Source: Xanthostigma xanthostigma (taxonomy: Eukaryota; Arthropoda; Insecta; Raphidioptera; Raphidiidae). From it: 64,000 bases of DNA. The notes beneath the pieces were generated by a model. The model was not told where the DNA came from. It saw only the letters and a list, made by a program, of their open reading frames with translations, and searched no databases. Location: the NCBI GenBank assembly GCA_963575645.1, contig OY754466.1, positions 16,470,001-16,534,000 of the forward strand, given 5' to 3'. The position numbers and the translations under genes were made by a program. Positions 44,585 through 55,389 of the stretch are shown here, piece by piece. Within the stretch, counting starts at the first letter, position 1; each line of letters starts with the position of its first letter.

Positions 44585-44835
44585 AATTTTGACAGTTTTT
44601 TTAACTTCCCGTAATCAATAAAAATTTGGAAGTTATTGTTTGCACCCCGATTTTCGAAAAAATGTGTGTGTATGTAAACTTCTTATTACTTTTGAACGGG
44701 TTTGTCCGATTGAAACGCGGTCTGCGACATCTGAAGTGACTTTGCTGAACTTAGATTTCCCGAAAATTTGGAATGATTTGACCAAATAGATTTTGAGAAA
44801 TTTCAAAAATACAAGTTTCAAAATTTTTTAGAAAT
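44585..44835 (+). repeat. Widespread arthropod-type repeat fragment
   Basis: TTTAACTTCCCGTAATCAAT, CACCCCGATTTTCGAAAAAA, ATTACTTTTGAACGGGTTTG and GACCAAATAGATTTTGAGAA follow in the order I know from a repeat common in arthropod genomes. It encodes nothing here; the 62-codon minus frame is incidental. Confidence 0.5.
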
Positions 44836-44839
44836 AATT

Positions 44840-45178
44840 ATGGTGTAAGTGACGTGACTATGATGCTAGAACGAACATTTCTGAAGTGGGACGGTGATTT
44901 CCTATTTAAACATTTTTAAATGAACGTTGACGAATGAATTTTGTTTGTTTATTTATTGTAGATGTCTATAAACTACAACAAATAAATGAATAATAATCAT
45001 TCGTTTTTTTTTGTTACCACAAGTACCAGGACTTCCACCATATGTACCCGCTCTTCCACCACTACATTTAAAATGTAGATTTGATTTGTTTATTTGTAGA
45101 TTTTAGACGCTCGACAAGAAAATCATTCGCGTCTAATTACATCAAATTGAATTAAACAACATCACAAAACATACATGC
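44840..45178. other. Unassigned sequence
   Basis: No supported feature. Confidence 0.4.
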
Positions 45179-45182
45179 GCAG

Positions 45183-45255
45183 AGGCGAGATTCGAACCTA
45201 CGACAATTTAATCCAATATTCTAATCTTTACACTAAACCGTCCTCTAATTTTCTT
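45183..45255 (-). repeat. tRNA-like SINE head or tRNA pseudogene
   Basis: On the minus strand the B box GGTTCGAATCTCGCC is canonical and an A-box-like GGTTTAGTGTAAAG precedes it. Pairing of the acceptor ends is limited to a few bases, so a working tRNA is unlikely. Confidence 0.5.
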
Positions 45256-45259
45256 TGTA

Positions 45260-46060
45260 ACACTGGTACCTTTTCCGTGCTATTTTAGATTTGGAAGTAT
45301 CAAAATAATTACAATTTAAGCTACTTTGTCGTCAAACCACAGATAATATGATACGGTATGCGCACTGTATTATCAACAGGATACTGTTAAACTTTTATCA
45401 TTACAATAACTGACAAACGGGCAAAATAATATACAATTTATTATTGTATAAAAAATGACGTCAAACAGTCTTTATAATAAATCTCTTGTAGCGAATTGGT
45501 TTCAAAAAAAACTCTGACAAAAACTTCAAACTCGACTTCGCTTGCAGCTGAGACTTGCGGTAAAAACACAGTGAAGCGTCACACTGCATCGAAAATGTAT
45601 CACTGCCTGGGTTATCTATTTTTGTGTACTATCTTTGGTTTAAATGCAAAACCGCGTATCTTTAAATTTTCGTACTTTTTGAAGTCAAGCTTTTTTTAGT
45701 CACGATGAGAGAAATTTCGCTAAAAGTGGGGAACCTGTAATGAGCTGTCGAGCGAAGAACCGATCGGCATTGGCTGTCAGATAGTGCGTTGAGAGAGAAA
45801 CTCGATCGACTCGCCTCTTTTTGCTCGCATAGTAGAAATAATATCCAGGAGACCGAGCAGCGAGACGTTAACTACAATCATATGTAATGTAGTTCGGATT
45901 AGAACCAGGATATATTAGTGTTTAATTGGTATTCACACATATTAAATATTAAGCCATAAGTTTCCTCTACAGATGCATGAGATTTACACGTACCAAGATT
46001 TTTTTTTTCTTTACATTTTGAACCACTATTTTCTATCGCTGTGTTACTTTAATATTTATA
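45260..46060. other. Unassigned; GC-richer block at 45720-45870
   Basis: The block has no long frame and no matching copy in the window. Confidence 0.35.
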
Positions 46061-46063
46061 GCT

Positions 46064-46412
46064 TAAGAGCCACTAGCCAGATGACAACACCTATTTTAAC
46101 AAACCTGAAATTGTTATATGTTATTTATAGTTATATTATAAGCCTATATTTATGATGGCAGACATTTACTCCGGTTGTAACATCCCGGCAGACAATAAAA
46201 AGTCCGCTGTATGAGCGCGATGATATTATTATGCAAACATATGAGTGCTAGTGAATTCGATGACTTTTTTTGACCTTTTTTGTGTCAGCGGGGATATTAC
46301 AACCAGAGGAAGTGTCTGCCATCATAAATATAGGTTTATAATATTTCTATAAATAACATAAAAAATCAGGTTTGTTAAAATATGTATTGTCATTCGGCTA
46401 CGCAAGCTCTTA
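46064..46412. repeat. 350-bp foldback element
   Basis: Arms of about 125 bp match inversely: TTAAGAGC, GCCAGATGACAA or its variant, TTTTAACAAACCTG, TATGTTATTTATAG, CTATATTTATGATGGCAGAC and GTTGTAAYATCCC. The host on both sides reads ATTTATAGCT and AGCTATTATT, so the target duplication is short or masked by the TIR. Confidence 0.75.
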
Positions 46413-46489
46413 GCTATTATTGATTTGTTTTTATTTTATGTTTTGTCGTCGAGCGTCTATAATCTATATTTAATTGTGTTTTCCGAACG

Positions 46490-46575
46490 TATTGTAATAA
46501 CTTTATTTATATTACGTTTCCATGGCTCCTCTACTACAAGCCCCCAGCTCCCAAGTTATTATTTGAGAACTGGTA
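46490..46575 (+). repeat. Dispersed repeat shared with 54885-54965
   Basis: ATGGCTCCTCTACTACAAGC and CCCCCAGCTC followed by GAGAACTGGTAAAA recur as ATGGCTCCTCCATTGCAAGC, CCCCCAGTTC and GAGCTGGTGAAAA near 54897-54955. Confidence 0.6.
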
Positions 46576-46579
46576 AAAA

Positions 46580-47135
46580 CTGGATTTTCAATTTATTTAC
46601 AAAAGTTATAAAATTAAAATTGGTACTGATGCTGGCCTCAGATAATCTTAGCTGCTAGTGACTTTAAAAAACATATTTAAAACTGTTTTAGAGTCCAGTG
46701 GGTTTTCTTCTTCAAGAGTTTCGTTACCAGATCCTCAAAATCAACCTGAAAAAACTTAAAAAGATATATATTTGATGATCGTTTTATTATTGTTTGATCA
46801 CATTACTATGCATTATCGCATTACAAATGAGAACAAGAAAAATCCTTGAGGTGGGCTGTTGACCCTTTATGTCATAGAGTTCTTCATCTGCATCGCTTGA
46901 CCCCAATACAATTTTTTTAAGCTGATAATAGTAGTGAAATGACTCTGTTATGAGGTTTCTTTCAATCATTGCATCGCATTGTTAAGCTGAGTTTTATAAA
47001 ATTTATATGCAGTGTGGCCTAAATATTTTAATCTTCTTATATTTTATACAGTTATGCAGTTGTGGAAATAGATAGTAGATGATTAATTACACAGCCTAAA
47101 CCGCTGAGTCTAGAAAAAATAGTGCCACTTGCGGT
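46580..47135. other. Unassigned sequence
   Basis: No supported feature. Confidence 0.4.
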
Positions 47136-47139
47136 CAAA

Positions 47140-47517
47140 ACAATTATCATCATTCCACTTGTGGTCAATCGATATTATTAAAAGAAAATATTGTTAGGAA
47201 TAACCCCATTTGCGGTCAAAAAAATTTGATCATTTCTAATAGGTCTATTTAAAATACAGCATCCAGTAATCGTGTTTTAAGGAACTCCCCAAAACTCCCT
47301 TCGCTTTTCACTGCGCAACAAAAACACCATCAACAATGTTGAATTAAATAAAAAATGAAGACGAATATTGGTTTTAGTAATAAGAATTAAAATTGGTTGT
47401 GCCATATTATTTTGATGTTTGGAAAAATCATTAATTGTTTAGATGACTTAATGACATTCTTTCTGTAGGGAAATTGCCGATTTATAAAGTTATTTTCTTG
47501 ACCGCAAGTGCGATCAC
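47140..47517. mobile_element. Family F TIR element (GCGGTCA)
   Basis: The termini GTGCCACTTGCGGTCAA (47142 onward) and the inverse TTGACCGCAAGTGCGATC (about 47498-47515) form short TIRs. The same word recurs twice inside as CCACTTGTGGTCAA and CCATTTGCGGTCAA. A shortened copy lies at 6585-6710. No transposase was found. Confidence 0.6.
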
Positions 47518-47519
47518 CC

Positions 47520-49020
47520 CTGACATTATTTGCATTTTATCATATTGCTTTATAGTTTTTGATATATTCGCAAAAAAACAAACCCATCTTTTTTCTTTTA
47601 CTAAAATGTGTATAGCTTTTAATTTTTTCGTCCCCCACTTATATGTTTTCAAAAAGTTTCTAGATGTCATTCCGAATCGAATGACACCATGATTATAATT
47701 TTCGGTGAAGGAGGACTGGAATTATTAAAAAAGGGACATGTAAACTAGACTATGACAAAAATATTACTATTAGATCGGTAAAATCGAACCACTTTTGTTT
47801 CATTTACGAACTAGAACAAAAAATGGTCATTTCACAACCGCTGTATCACCATGAAAAATAGCTATTTTATAAGGGTCGTAAAAAAAAAATTTTCATTTTA
47901 AATCGACTTTCAACTCGATTTACCGAGGATTTATTTTAATTGGCTATCAAATACTATTACTATTCGACCGGTACTCGATTTTTCGAGTTGTTATTGTACA
48001 CCCCTGAAATAACTCAGCTTTCCGGTAACTTTTACATCAAAATGTAGATGAAATGAAATGCCTTTGTGTTGTATAAAAAGCAAGAGTTGTGCAGTTATCA
48101 ACATTTCTCACTTCAAAAATATTTCACTTTGACTAAATTCAACTGGAAAAAAGATTTTATTTTAAACATAAATATTTTTGTATTCTCTTTTAGTAATTTT
48201 TAGACATTCATTTTTGTAGTCAAGTGTCTTTTATCTGCAAACAAATATTCTCTCTTCCTTTCTCTCGTTTTAAAAAATAGTTTTATCTAATATTGTATTA
48301 GCTATCGCTTGAGTATCATTATTACAAACTTATAACAAATGGTAAATACCTCGGACTTTCGGACTTTATTGAATTTACTGGAACAACGCAAACTTTTTCT
48401 CTGAAAGATAGATAACTTTTTAATTTACATTAAGTTTCTAAGGCCACTCTATAAATTTGCCATTTCGTAGCCACAACATCTGTTACTTTATACCTCCTTG
48501 AATCTTAATATTATAATTAACAACTTAAGAGTGAAATATTGAATTAAACAATAACTACTTATTTTAAGCGTAATAAATCTGTATTATTAATAATGTAGTT
48601 GCTGCAGTTGCATAATAACTCGTATTTAAGGTTGCAGTTATGCGCTTTACGAGCTCTGCGTTATTGTTTCCGCTGCTCATAAAATCCATAGCCAACTACA
48701 GAAATCATAATATACTAAGTTGAATGCAAATAAACTACTTGCACTTTACTGTTTTTAAGGTACATTTTTACGTGATGCCAAACATAAAAAAACAAACACG
48801 AACGTATTTATTGCCCGTGCAACTTACTAAATGTCACATTATTACAGTGCAAAATGAAGATGAAAGTAGTTCCCTCGCAACGTCAGAATTAAATGTAAAT
48901 TTAAAGCATTAACCAAAACAAAGAAGATTTTCGTAGAAAATTCATTCCCAGTTTAACAAAATATTTAAAAAACCAACAAAAATTAGCAAATATCTCTAGT
49001 TTTCTTTTACCTTCAAGTTA
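47520..49020. other. Unassigned AT-rich sequence
   Basis: A TCGATTTTTCGAG-type tract near 47900-48000 and short frames only. Confidence 0.45.
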
Positions 49021-49021
49021 A

Positions 49022-49697
49022 TTTTACCATTCCAACCCACGCCTAGTAGGGAATAGTACTAGTTTAGGTCAAAAATCACATTTGAAAATTTTACAATATC
49101 TTTTTGTTTTGAGGTCCCTGAATCCAAAAAAACATATTTTTTAAAATTTGTGTGCGTCTATTAGTCTGTGTGTCTGTGAGCACGATACAGGTCAAACGGA
49201 TGAGCGGATTGAAATCAAATTTTGGAAGGATGTTTGGTATGCAAATATGAAAAGCCCTATTGCTTTTGGGGAAAATCGGCGCATACGCAGAAGAGATTTA
49301 GGCTCTAGCGGTATTTTTTTATATAATAATGGTATACCTTTCATAATGGCTTATTATAACATTTAGAGAAATTTTTAAGAAAGTCGAGTTAAAAAGTTTT
49401 TTCTAAGCTTTATAGTTTTGGAAACATTTTGAAAATAAAAAAATTAGCTGTTCTTTTGTTTTGTAGATATGTCAGAAATAAACTAGTTAAGCATGCGTTG
49501 ATTAATTTTTACACGGTGTGGAACATATTATGTAGGTAACAATTGCAACGAATAGCAAATATTATATTGAATACTAGTCATTACCCGCGTCACCTCACGC
49601 GATATCAGAAATAATATTTTCTTTATTATACTATATCAAATGTCAACATTTTGAAGTTGAGATGGTCTCGTGCTCAATATTGGTTGGATTTTTTTAA
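49022..49697 (-). repeat. Family A repeat, full-length copy
   Basis: On the minus strand it starts GACCATCTCAACTTC, passes CGCGTGAGGTGACGCGGGTA and ends AATGGTAAAA. The 72-codon plus frame at 49148 is a by-product of the repeat. Confidence 0.75.
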
Positions 49698-49699
49698 AT

Positions 49700-50035
49700 A
49701 AATTTTGTCTGAATTTGCATTAATTTTATTGTATAATACAATCAGACGTTAATCAAAGATTTGAATATTCTTTTGACTTGCACAGTATATACTTTTAAAG
49801 TTTTATTGTTTTATTTTGTAAGAACTCTACTTATTATAACAACGTTTGTTTCACACAACAAAGTCAGACGAAAACTTTGATCTAGCGAATTAATTTCAAT
49901 CCAGGTGCAAACACAGGCCTAAAAGTGCCATCTAGTACATGCAGTTATAGTGGTGGTGGACAGGGGAAGTACAAAGTGTGTATAGTAATATTATAGTAGA
50001 ATGGTGGGGGGAATATTGGATGGAGGCTACTCTCT
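49700..50035. other. Unassigned sequence
   Basis: No supported feature. Confidence 0.4.
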
Positions 50036-50037
50036 CA

Positions 50038-50250
50038 CTACGCTAGGAAAATGGGGTCATGGAGACGCGAGTGCAGTGTTCTATTTAGGTCGGGGCATTG
50101 AACTAACGACGGATGGAGGGAAAGACGCAGGTTGTGCATTCTCGCATTTCCCGGGCTTGCACCATCGTGTGCATAATCCCAGCAGCCAAAGCTAACGTAT
50201 AATAATAGGCCTGCAACTGCAAACAATAGAAGGCTTGAGGCGTTTTTCAT
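50038..50250 (-). CDS. Possible secreted-peptide exon
   Basis: The 70-codon frame starts MKNASSLLLFAVAGLLLYVS, a good signal peptide: Lys2, a hydrophobic run at residues 7-21, then FGCWDYAHDG. The block is GC-richer than its neighbours. The remaining residues (NARMHNLRLSLHPSLVQCPD) are plausible but not recognised, with no obvious prohormone cleavage pairs. A donor-like sequence (ATG|GTGCAAG) near codon 29 means only the first half may be an exon. It could be the first exon of a secreted protein or neuropeptide gene, or chance; no flanking exon was identified. Confidence 0.35.
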   Translation of the reverse strand: MKNASSLLLFAVAGLLLYVSFGCWDYAHDGASPGNARMHNLRLSLHPSLVQCPDLNRTLHSRLHDPIFLA

Positions 50251-50254
50251 AGCC

Positions 50255-50555
50255 TCTAATATTAATTCAACCTAAATAATTGTTTTCTTAACGGTAGTAA
50301 ATTTTGCTTCAAGCAGTTCAATTCATCTTTAAAAATGTATTTTTGTTATTATTACTTAATTAACTTGACTTGATTATAAAATTTCCATTTTTACACATCT
50401 TTGTCAAGTATCTAATTTTATAAAATTACTTCCTTTGACATGGCTGATTATGTCAGACGATGTAAAGGCCAATAAACCATATATTAAAAAAAAATTACTT
50501 CTTGAACTGAATTCACAATAGACCGATCGCTTCACGAACTGCTTGCAACAGAATA
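50255..50555. other. Unassigned AT-rich sequence
   Basis: No supported feature. Confidence 0.4.
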
Positions 50556-50557
50556 CA

Positions 50558-50752
50558 TTATTTTCTCATATTTAAAATCATCAGTATTTCGTATATAGTC
50601 AGAGTGCCTGTCTGTAAAAATTTTACTGACACATACTCTCCCCAAACTTTGTATATGGCTTCATTAGGCCTAGTCTGACACCTATTTCCTATTTTCTTGA
50701 TTTTGGGGCGTTTTCCCTCTAAATTTACCGAAAGATGTCGTCTTGACGACAT
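50558..50752 (-). CDS. Second copy of the MSS(K/R)RHLS ORF
   Basis: A 64-codon frame, MSSRRHLSVNLEGKRPKIKK at the start, aligned along most of its length with the one at 4745-4945 and again next to the palindromic element. Function unknown. That both stay open is notable but two copies are too few to prove coding selection. Confidence 0.3.
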   Translation of the reverse strand: MSSRRHLSVNLEGKRPKIKKIGNRCQTRPNEAIYKVWGEYVSVKFLQTGTLTIYEILMILNMRK

Positions 50753-50754
50753 GT

Positions 50755-50905
50755 AAAAATTTATAGATACTGTTTGTTTTTTTAATTGGATAGCTTAAAA
50801 ACCAAAACGCTAAAATAATGTTCTCTGACAAATAAAATGAACCATTTTAAATGTCTGACACCTCGAATATTCGAGGTGTCAGACATTTTAAATGGTTCAT
50901 GTCAA
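50755..50905. repeat. Palindromic element, right arm deleted
   Basis: It starts TATAGATACTGTTTG and keeps the complete left arm (GGATAGCTTAAAAACCAAAA, CGCTAAAATAATGTTCTCTG). The centre at about 50845-50900 is a perfect palindrome of more than 50 bases. The outer right arm is lost after GGTTCATGT. It complements the copy at 4955-5160. Confidence 0.75.
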
Positions 50906-50909
50906 TAAT

Positions 50910-51235
50910 ATAAAGGCTGGACGAAAATTTGACAACAGAGTGTAGTGTTTTTGAATTAGCTTCGTGTTTTTCAGAGTCTAGCGAGGTTTCACCTCGCCCG
51001 ACTTCTTGAAAGTTCCAGGAACTAATGTTGTATCTTTATATTTTTGTGTAACATACTTATGTCCAAATGCGATCGTATGATTTGCAACTAGAAGTTTCAC
51101 TTCTGTAATGCGTTCTCGCAACATTTTTTTTTTGACAACTGAATTTCTTTGGATGTTTGTCGGCACGTCATGGCTACATTAAAAATTTTTGAGCAAAAAT
51201 AGGCACGTATATGCAGAAAGGTTCACCACTCCTGT
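50910..51235. repeat. Half copy of the 52-kb foldback element
   Basis: Segment 51055-51125 (CCAAATGCGATCGTATGATT, TGCAACTAGAAGTTTCACTT, CTGTAATGCGTT) matches one arm of the element at 51965-52192. The rest of the stretch is unassigned. Confidence 0.55.
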
Positions 51236-51239
51236 GTAA

Positions 51240-51710
51240 CTAGTTAAACATTAACGAGTCGTAAGTCGGCTTTGTCGCAAACGATTGTACGCTGTACGAT
51301 CGTGCCAGCGAGCGCACATACAATCGTACAATAACAGAGTACGGTCGGTACAAGCAGCCGCTGTACTGGCCGCAGAATAATTGCACACAACAGGACTGCG
51401 GAGCGTACATACCGCCACCCGCCTCCGTGTTTTAACGCCGAGCTACTCTCGAACAAAAAAAAAAGAAATCGTAATGTTGGAAATGCATTGCTGTGTCATC
51501 ACAGCGGTTAAAAGGGACAGTTTCTTACGAAACACAGTTAAGGACACTATACGCCCTTACCGGATTAAAGTCAATAAGAACGTATCTTTTATCCATGATT
51601 CATTTTTGAAGTGAATACTTATTTAAAAACGGGGGTAAACTCGTTTCCCTATGTAACAGAATTTGTCACGACATTTTCTATTAGTAACCCTATATAAACA
51701 ATGATTCTTT
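51240..51710. other. GC-rich block with CGATTGTACG words
   Basis: 51260-51450 repeats AATCGTAC, GTACGATCGT and GGTCGGTAC words and is CpG-rich. It may be a transposon end, but no partner end was found. Confidence 0.35.
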
Positions 51711-51715
51711 GTAAG

Positions 51716-51788
51716 CATTGGTAGCTCAGTGGTAGAATGCTCGCATACCACGCGAGCTGCCCGGGTTCGATTACTGTCAGGTGCGCGC
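51716..51788 (+). pseudogene. tRNA-Gly-like pseudogene
   Basis: GCATTGGTAGCTCAGTGGTA and CCCGGGTTCGATT match tRNA-Gly. The anticodon stem CTCGC/GCGAG is perfect around the loop ATACCAC, giving anticodon ACC. The T stem and the acceptor stem both contain unpaired bases, so it is unlikely to be functional. It could be the head of a SINE. Confidence 0.6.
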
Positions 51789-51789
51789 A

Positions 51790-51960
51790 ACAATTTGTTT
51801 ATATTTTTTTCTAATTATTTTTAAGTATTATATATAAAATTTTCGACTAATTTATCAGAATAGTACTTGAGCTAAAAAATATTTGCAGTAAACCTGCGAA
51901 AATTTTGTTGTCTGCTTGTGTTTTCCTATTTATTATTTGCAGTAAACCTGCGAAAAAATT
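51790..51960. other. AT-rich flank with a duplicated word
   Basis: TTTGCAGTAAACCTGCGAAAA occurs twice (near 51881 and 51939) around a TTTTGTTGTCTGC spacer. Confidence 0.5.
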
Positions 51961-51964
51961 TAAA

Positions 51965-52192
51965 ATGTGTTACGAGAACGGCCCACAGAAGTGAAACTTC
52001 TAGTTGCAAATCATACGATTGCATTTGAACAAGTGGGAAAAATGTGTTACGAGATAGTTTCATGTTCAGATTAACTTGTACAGACGAAATATCTAAACGT
52101 GAAACTATCTCGTAACACATTCTTTCCAATTCTCCAAATGCAATCTATTTGCAACTAGAAGTTTCACTTCTGTAATGCGTTGTCGTAATTTT
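51965..52192. repeat. 228-bp foldback element
   Basis: Arms of about 95 bp share AGAAGTGAAACTTCTAGTTG, GATTGCATTTG and TGTTACGAGATAGTTTCA with their inverses. The loop is about 37 bases. Confidence 0.75.
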
Positions 52193-52194
52193 TT

Positions 52195-52485
52195 TTACAA
52201 ACACCCAGTTCTCAGATTCTAACTCAAGACAATTTACAATTTTATCTCTGTTCCTAGAAGTGCTGAAAATATTAACCGGATTTTCAGTTTATTATATCAT
52301 ATTATATGTACCTATATTAATACGTTAAGGTTAAGATGTTTGCCTCCCTTTTTAGAAAAAAACCACACAATCTCTCCACATAAATTATATATCATTTTAC
52401 AAATAATTGCTTGCTCTACTGACATCGACAACTAAAAAATTTATTATTGCTTTTGTTTTTCTAAATTAATTAATTATTAAAATTA
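52195..52485. other. Unassigned AT-rich sequence
   Basis: No supported feature. Confidence 0.4.
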
Positions 52486-52499
52486 CATTAAGACACAAT

Positions 52500-52640
52500 A
52501 CAGCAACGCTGAACAACGTCTGCCATCTGATGGCTGACGGCTTTAATTCTGCAACAGCGAGCAACGCTGAACAACGTCACAGCAATGCTGCATGATGCCA
52601 TCTGACGGCTTTGCTCAACGCTTTTGCTACTTGCGCCTCT
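52500..52640 (+). repeat. Short direct duplication
   Basis: GCAACGCTGAACAACGTC and GCCATCTGAYGGCT(TT) each occur twice at similar spacing (starting near 52504 and 52562). Confidence 0.6.
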
Positions 52641-52809
52641 ATATGACAATTTTAGTAAAATATTTCTTCGATCTGTCATCTGAGCTTCATATTGTAATAC
52701 AACAAAAAGAAGAACGTTATAAGCAGTGCGCAAAATTAGAAACGAATTGAATACCTGCAATCATATTTAAAAAATAATTTTGTTAAGTGATAATTATTAT
52801 ACTTATTTA

Positions 52810-52838
52810 GTGCGAAAAATTCGCACAGGTCACACTAG
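52810..52838 (+). mobile_element. Helitron 3' terminus
   Basis: GTGCGAAAAATTCGCAC is a perfect 7-bp stem with a 3-base loop. Eight bases later comes CTAG followed by host T, the classic Helitron 3' end. The 5' end could not be placed with confidence (a TCTATATGACAA at about 52640 is one candidate). Confidence 0.65.
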
Positions 52839-52928
52839 TTATAGAAGTAATGAATTAATTATAATATGTGATAGGTAATATGTATTTTGAATTCGAGGAA
52901 TCTCAAAATGAAAAAAAATGAAAAAGTG

Positions 52929-52979
52929 AATTGTTACCTAAATTAGTGCCATTCCCCACATGATGTTAGAATGGTAAAG
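52929..52979 (+). repeat. Family A repeat, last 50 bp
   Basis: TTAGTGCCATTCCCCACATG and ATGTTAGAATGGTAAA match the terminal hairpin of the family. Confidence 0.6.
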
Positions 52980-52984
52980 GGGAG

Positions 52985-54005
52985 TCCCCATTACAACCCT
53001 AGCTGTTGGCGGCCTTAAAAAATACTGTTCTAAAATATTTTTATAAATATTTTCAAAAAGGCAAGGCAAATGGCATTATAATGATCGTTCAACGACATTA
53101 TCACAAGAAGACTGTTTCACTAAAATTGGCTCATATTTCATAAAATATTATGATGATGTATTCAGCACGTTACCCCAGCGTAATGGAATAATTTGACTCT
53201 TCCAGTCATGCGCTTTAACGTCCCAGAATAGACTTGTCAATAACGCCGCTTTAAAACAAAAAAAAAACTTGTTCAACTTTTATATTTTTACGTTTGTTTT
53301 TACTGCATTCTTTTATCTTTCATGTTATTACTTTTTTTTTGTTAAGGCTACCGACTGCCAGGACTATCTGGAGCTAGTACTAATTCGTATGTTATAAATA
53401 AATGAAAATTCAATTGTTGGAATTTGCACTAGTTCTCAAAATTACACTTTTAAAACTGGGGACTTGTTACTGAAACGCCGTATTAATAACGGCTTCTCTG
53501 CACGCTCGAGGCCACATTATTTTACTATTATTATTATTTATTTATTTTTTTTTTCTACGTCAAATTAATATTTTCATCGCATTTTATAAAAAATCGTATT
53601 TTTTCACCATTTTTTAAAACCATAAAATAGTAATTTATGTATCTAGTGCATAAATTATTATTTTATGACGCAGTGAGACATTATGACAAAACGAGCAAAA
53701 CCGAGTTTTATCACGCTCGCAAGTCATAAAATAATCACGCATGAGATAATATACATTAGATAGATTTTTCTGTACCTAGTTTTCAAAATTTTTGAGAGTT
53801 CAATTTAGAGCAAAATCACTTCTAATTGTAGGCTGCGTCCGATTCTCATTCGGTTAGACAATGATTTACTATGGAAATGGTAATACGGCTACGTTTATTT
53901 TACTTTACGCAACTTTACAGCACTAGTGTTAAATATGTCATGTCACGACCGCTACACAGGCTTCAAAAGCAACTATTTTACAGAGGAGTGTGCTAAATAA
54001 TTTTT
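52985..54005. other. Unassigned; ATAAAATAG hairpin near 53620
   Basis: CATAAAATAGTAATTTATG and its inverse at about 53620-53668 form one hairpin. No gene supported. Confidence 0.45.
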
Positions 54006-54010
54006 TTTCC

Positions 54011-54590
54011 AAATTTGATATCGCGTGAGGTGACGCGGGTAATGGCTAGTATTCAATATGATATTTGATATTCATCGCCATGGTTATCTACATAATATGT
54101 TCCACGTCATGTAAAAACGAATCAAAGCATGCTTAACTAGTTTATTTCTGACAGATCTGCAAAACAAAAGACAGCTGATTTTTTTTTATTTTCAAAATAT
54201 TTCCGAAACTATAAAGTTTAGATCAAAAAATTTTTAACGAAACTTTCTTGAAAAATTAAATAGAATAATAAGCCGTTATGAAAAATATACCATTATCATA
54301 TAAATAATACCGTTTTAGCATATATCTCTTCTGCGCATGCGCCGATTTTCCCCAAAAATAATAGGGCTCTTCATATTTGCATACCAAAAATCCTCCCAAA
54401 ATTTGGTTTCAATCCACTCATCCGTTTGACCTGTATCGTGTTCACAGACTAACAGACGCACAGAGATTTTCCAAAAATATGTTTTTTGGATTCGAGGGAC
54501 CTCAAAACGGAAAGATATTGTAAAATTTTTGAAAAGTGATTTTTGACCTAAACTAGTACCATTCCCCACTTGTGGGTTGGAATGGTAAAA
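54011..54590 (+). repeat. Family A repeat, near full-length
   Basis: Starts inside the family at GATATCGCGTGAGGTGACGC and runs to GGGTTGGAATGGTAAAA. The minus frame of 84 codons here is a by-product. Confidence 0.75.
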
Positions 54591-54594
54591 ATAT

Positions 54595-55265
54595 GGGTTA
54601 CTTTCATTCTTCAGTTGGTATTATGCGAGAACTATGTCTGCTATAATAGACAGTTCTGATAGAGATCAGTGACCTACATTTTCATGAAAAAATGGTAGGC
54701 ATTAGTGTAATAATGATAAAGGAAAACTTTCTAGGTGAAATATTCTTCACATATTTCAACAAATAACTATGCCATCAATTTCCTACACATATTAATGCGT
54801 TCTTGTAACACAATCAAGCAATCACAGACCGATTACTTGGTTGTATAATTTTTTACGATGAACTTGTTGCGATGCGTTTGTTTATATAGCGTTTATATGG
54901 CTCCTCCATTGCAAGCCCCCAGTTCACAGTTTCTAGTCCAAGAGCTGGTGAAAATATCAGGGACTTTTATTTTTTTCACACCTCGGTTGAACGTACACGA
55001 CTTCCGGCATTAATTTTACCCACTGATGCGGGAAGTACGTACGTTCGGGCGGCAGCAAAGGAAAAATAAGCTATCAACTGTTGTTTAGATGTCGTTTCCA
55101 TAGCTTAACCCGATTAAATTTTAGCTAATAGTCGCGAACAGCCGTCATTCGTGTTTTTACGTATGCTGCTTGCTTGGAACTTATCTATGTTTTTATGTAA
55201 TTAATAAGTATTTAATTAATTAATGTACTTAACAAGCGTACTTAGGACCGAGATATGAAGTAAAA
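54595..55265. other. Unassigned; contains the ATGGCTCCTCC repeat
   Basis: 54885-54965 is the second copy of the repeat at 46490-46575. The rest has no supported feature. Confidence 0.45.
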
Positions 55266-55270
55266 TAGTA

Positions 55271-55387
55271 TACACCACACTGGCCGAAAGTTTAATACCT
55301 TGCACTGCGCGTCATGGTGCCCTCGGTTTCGCCAAAGGCATCATGGCGCGCAGTGCAAGATATCAAACTTTCGGCCCTCGTGGTGTA
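55271..55387. repeat. GC-rich palindrome of 117 bp
   Basis: TACACCAC, TGGCCGAAAGTTTNATA, CTTGCACTGCGCG and CATGGTGCC are followed by their inverses after a loop of about 15 bases. It is much GC-richer than its flanks and would form one long hairpin. Confidence 0.75.
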
Positions 55388-55389
55388 AT

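Noticed and set aside
49148..49366. Related frames containing CEHDTGQTDERIE in several places (38326, 49148, 54315, 58480)
   Set aside because: The similarity is that of the family A repeat itself. The frames occur in both strand senses and end at random points, so this is not a protein family.
51716..51788. A functional tRNA-Gly gene
   Set aside because: The T stem and acceptor stem carry mismatches, and an ACC anticodon is unusual for glycine in animals.
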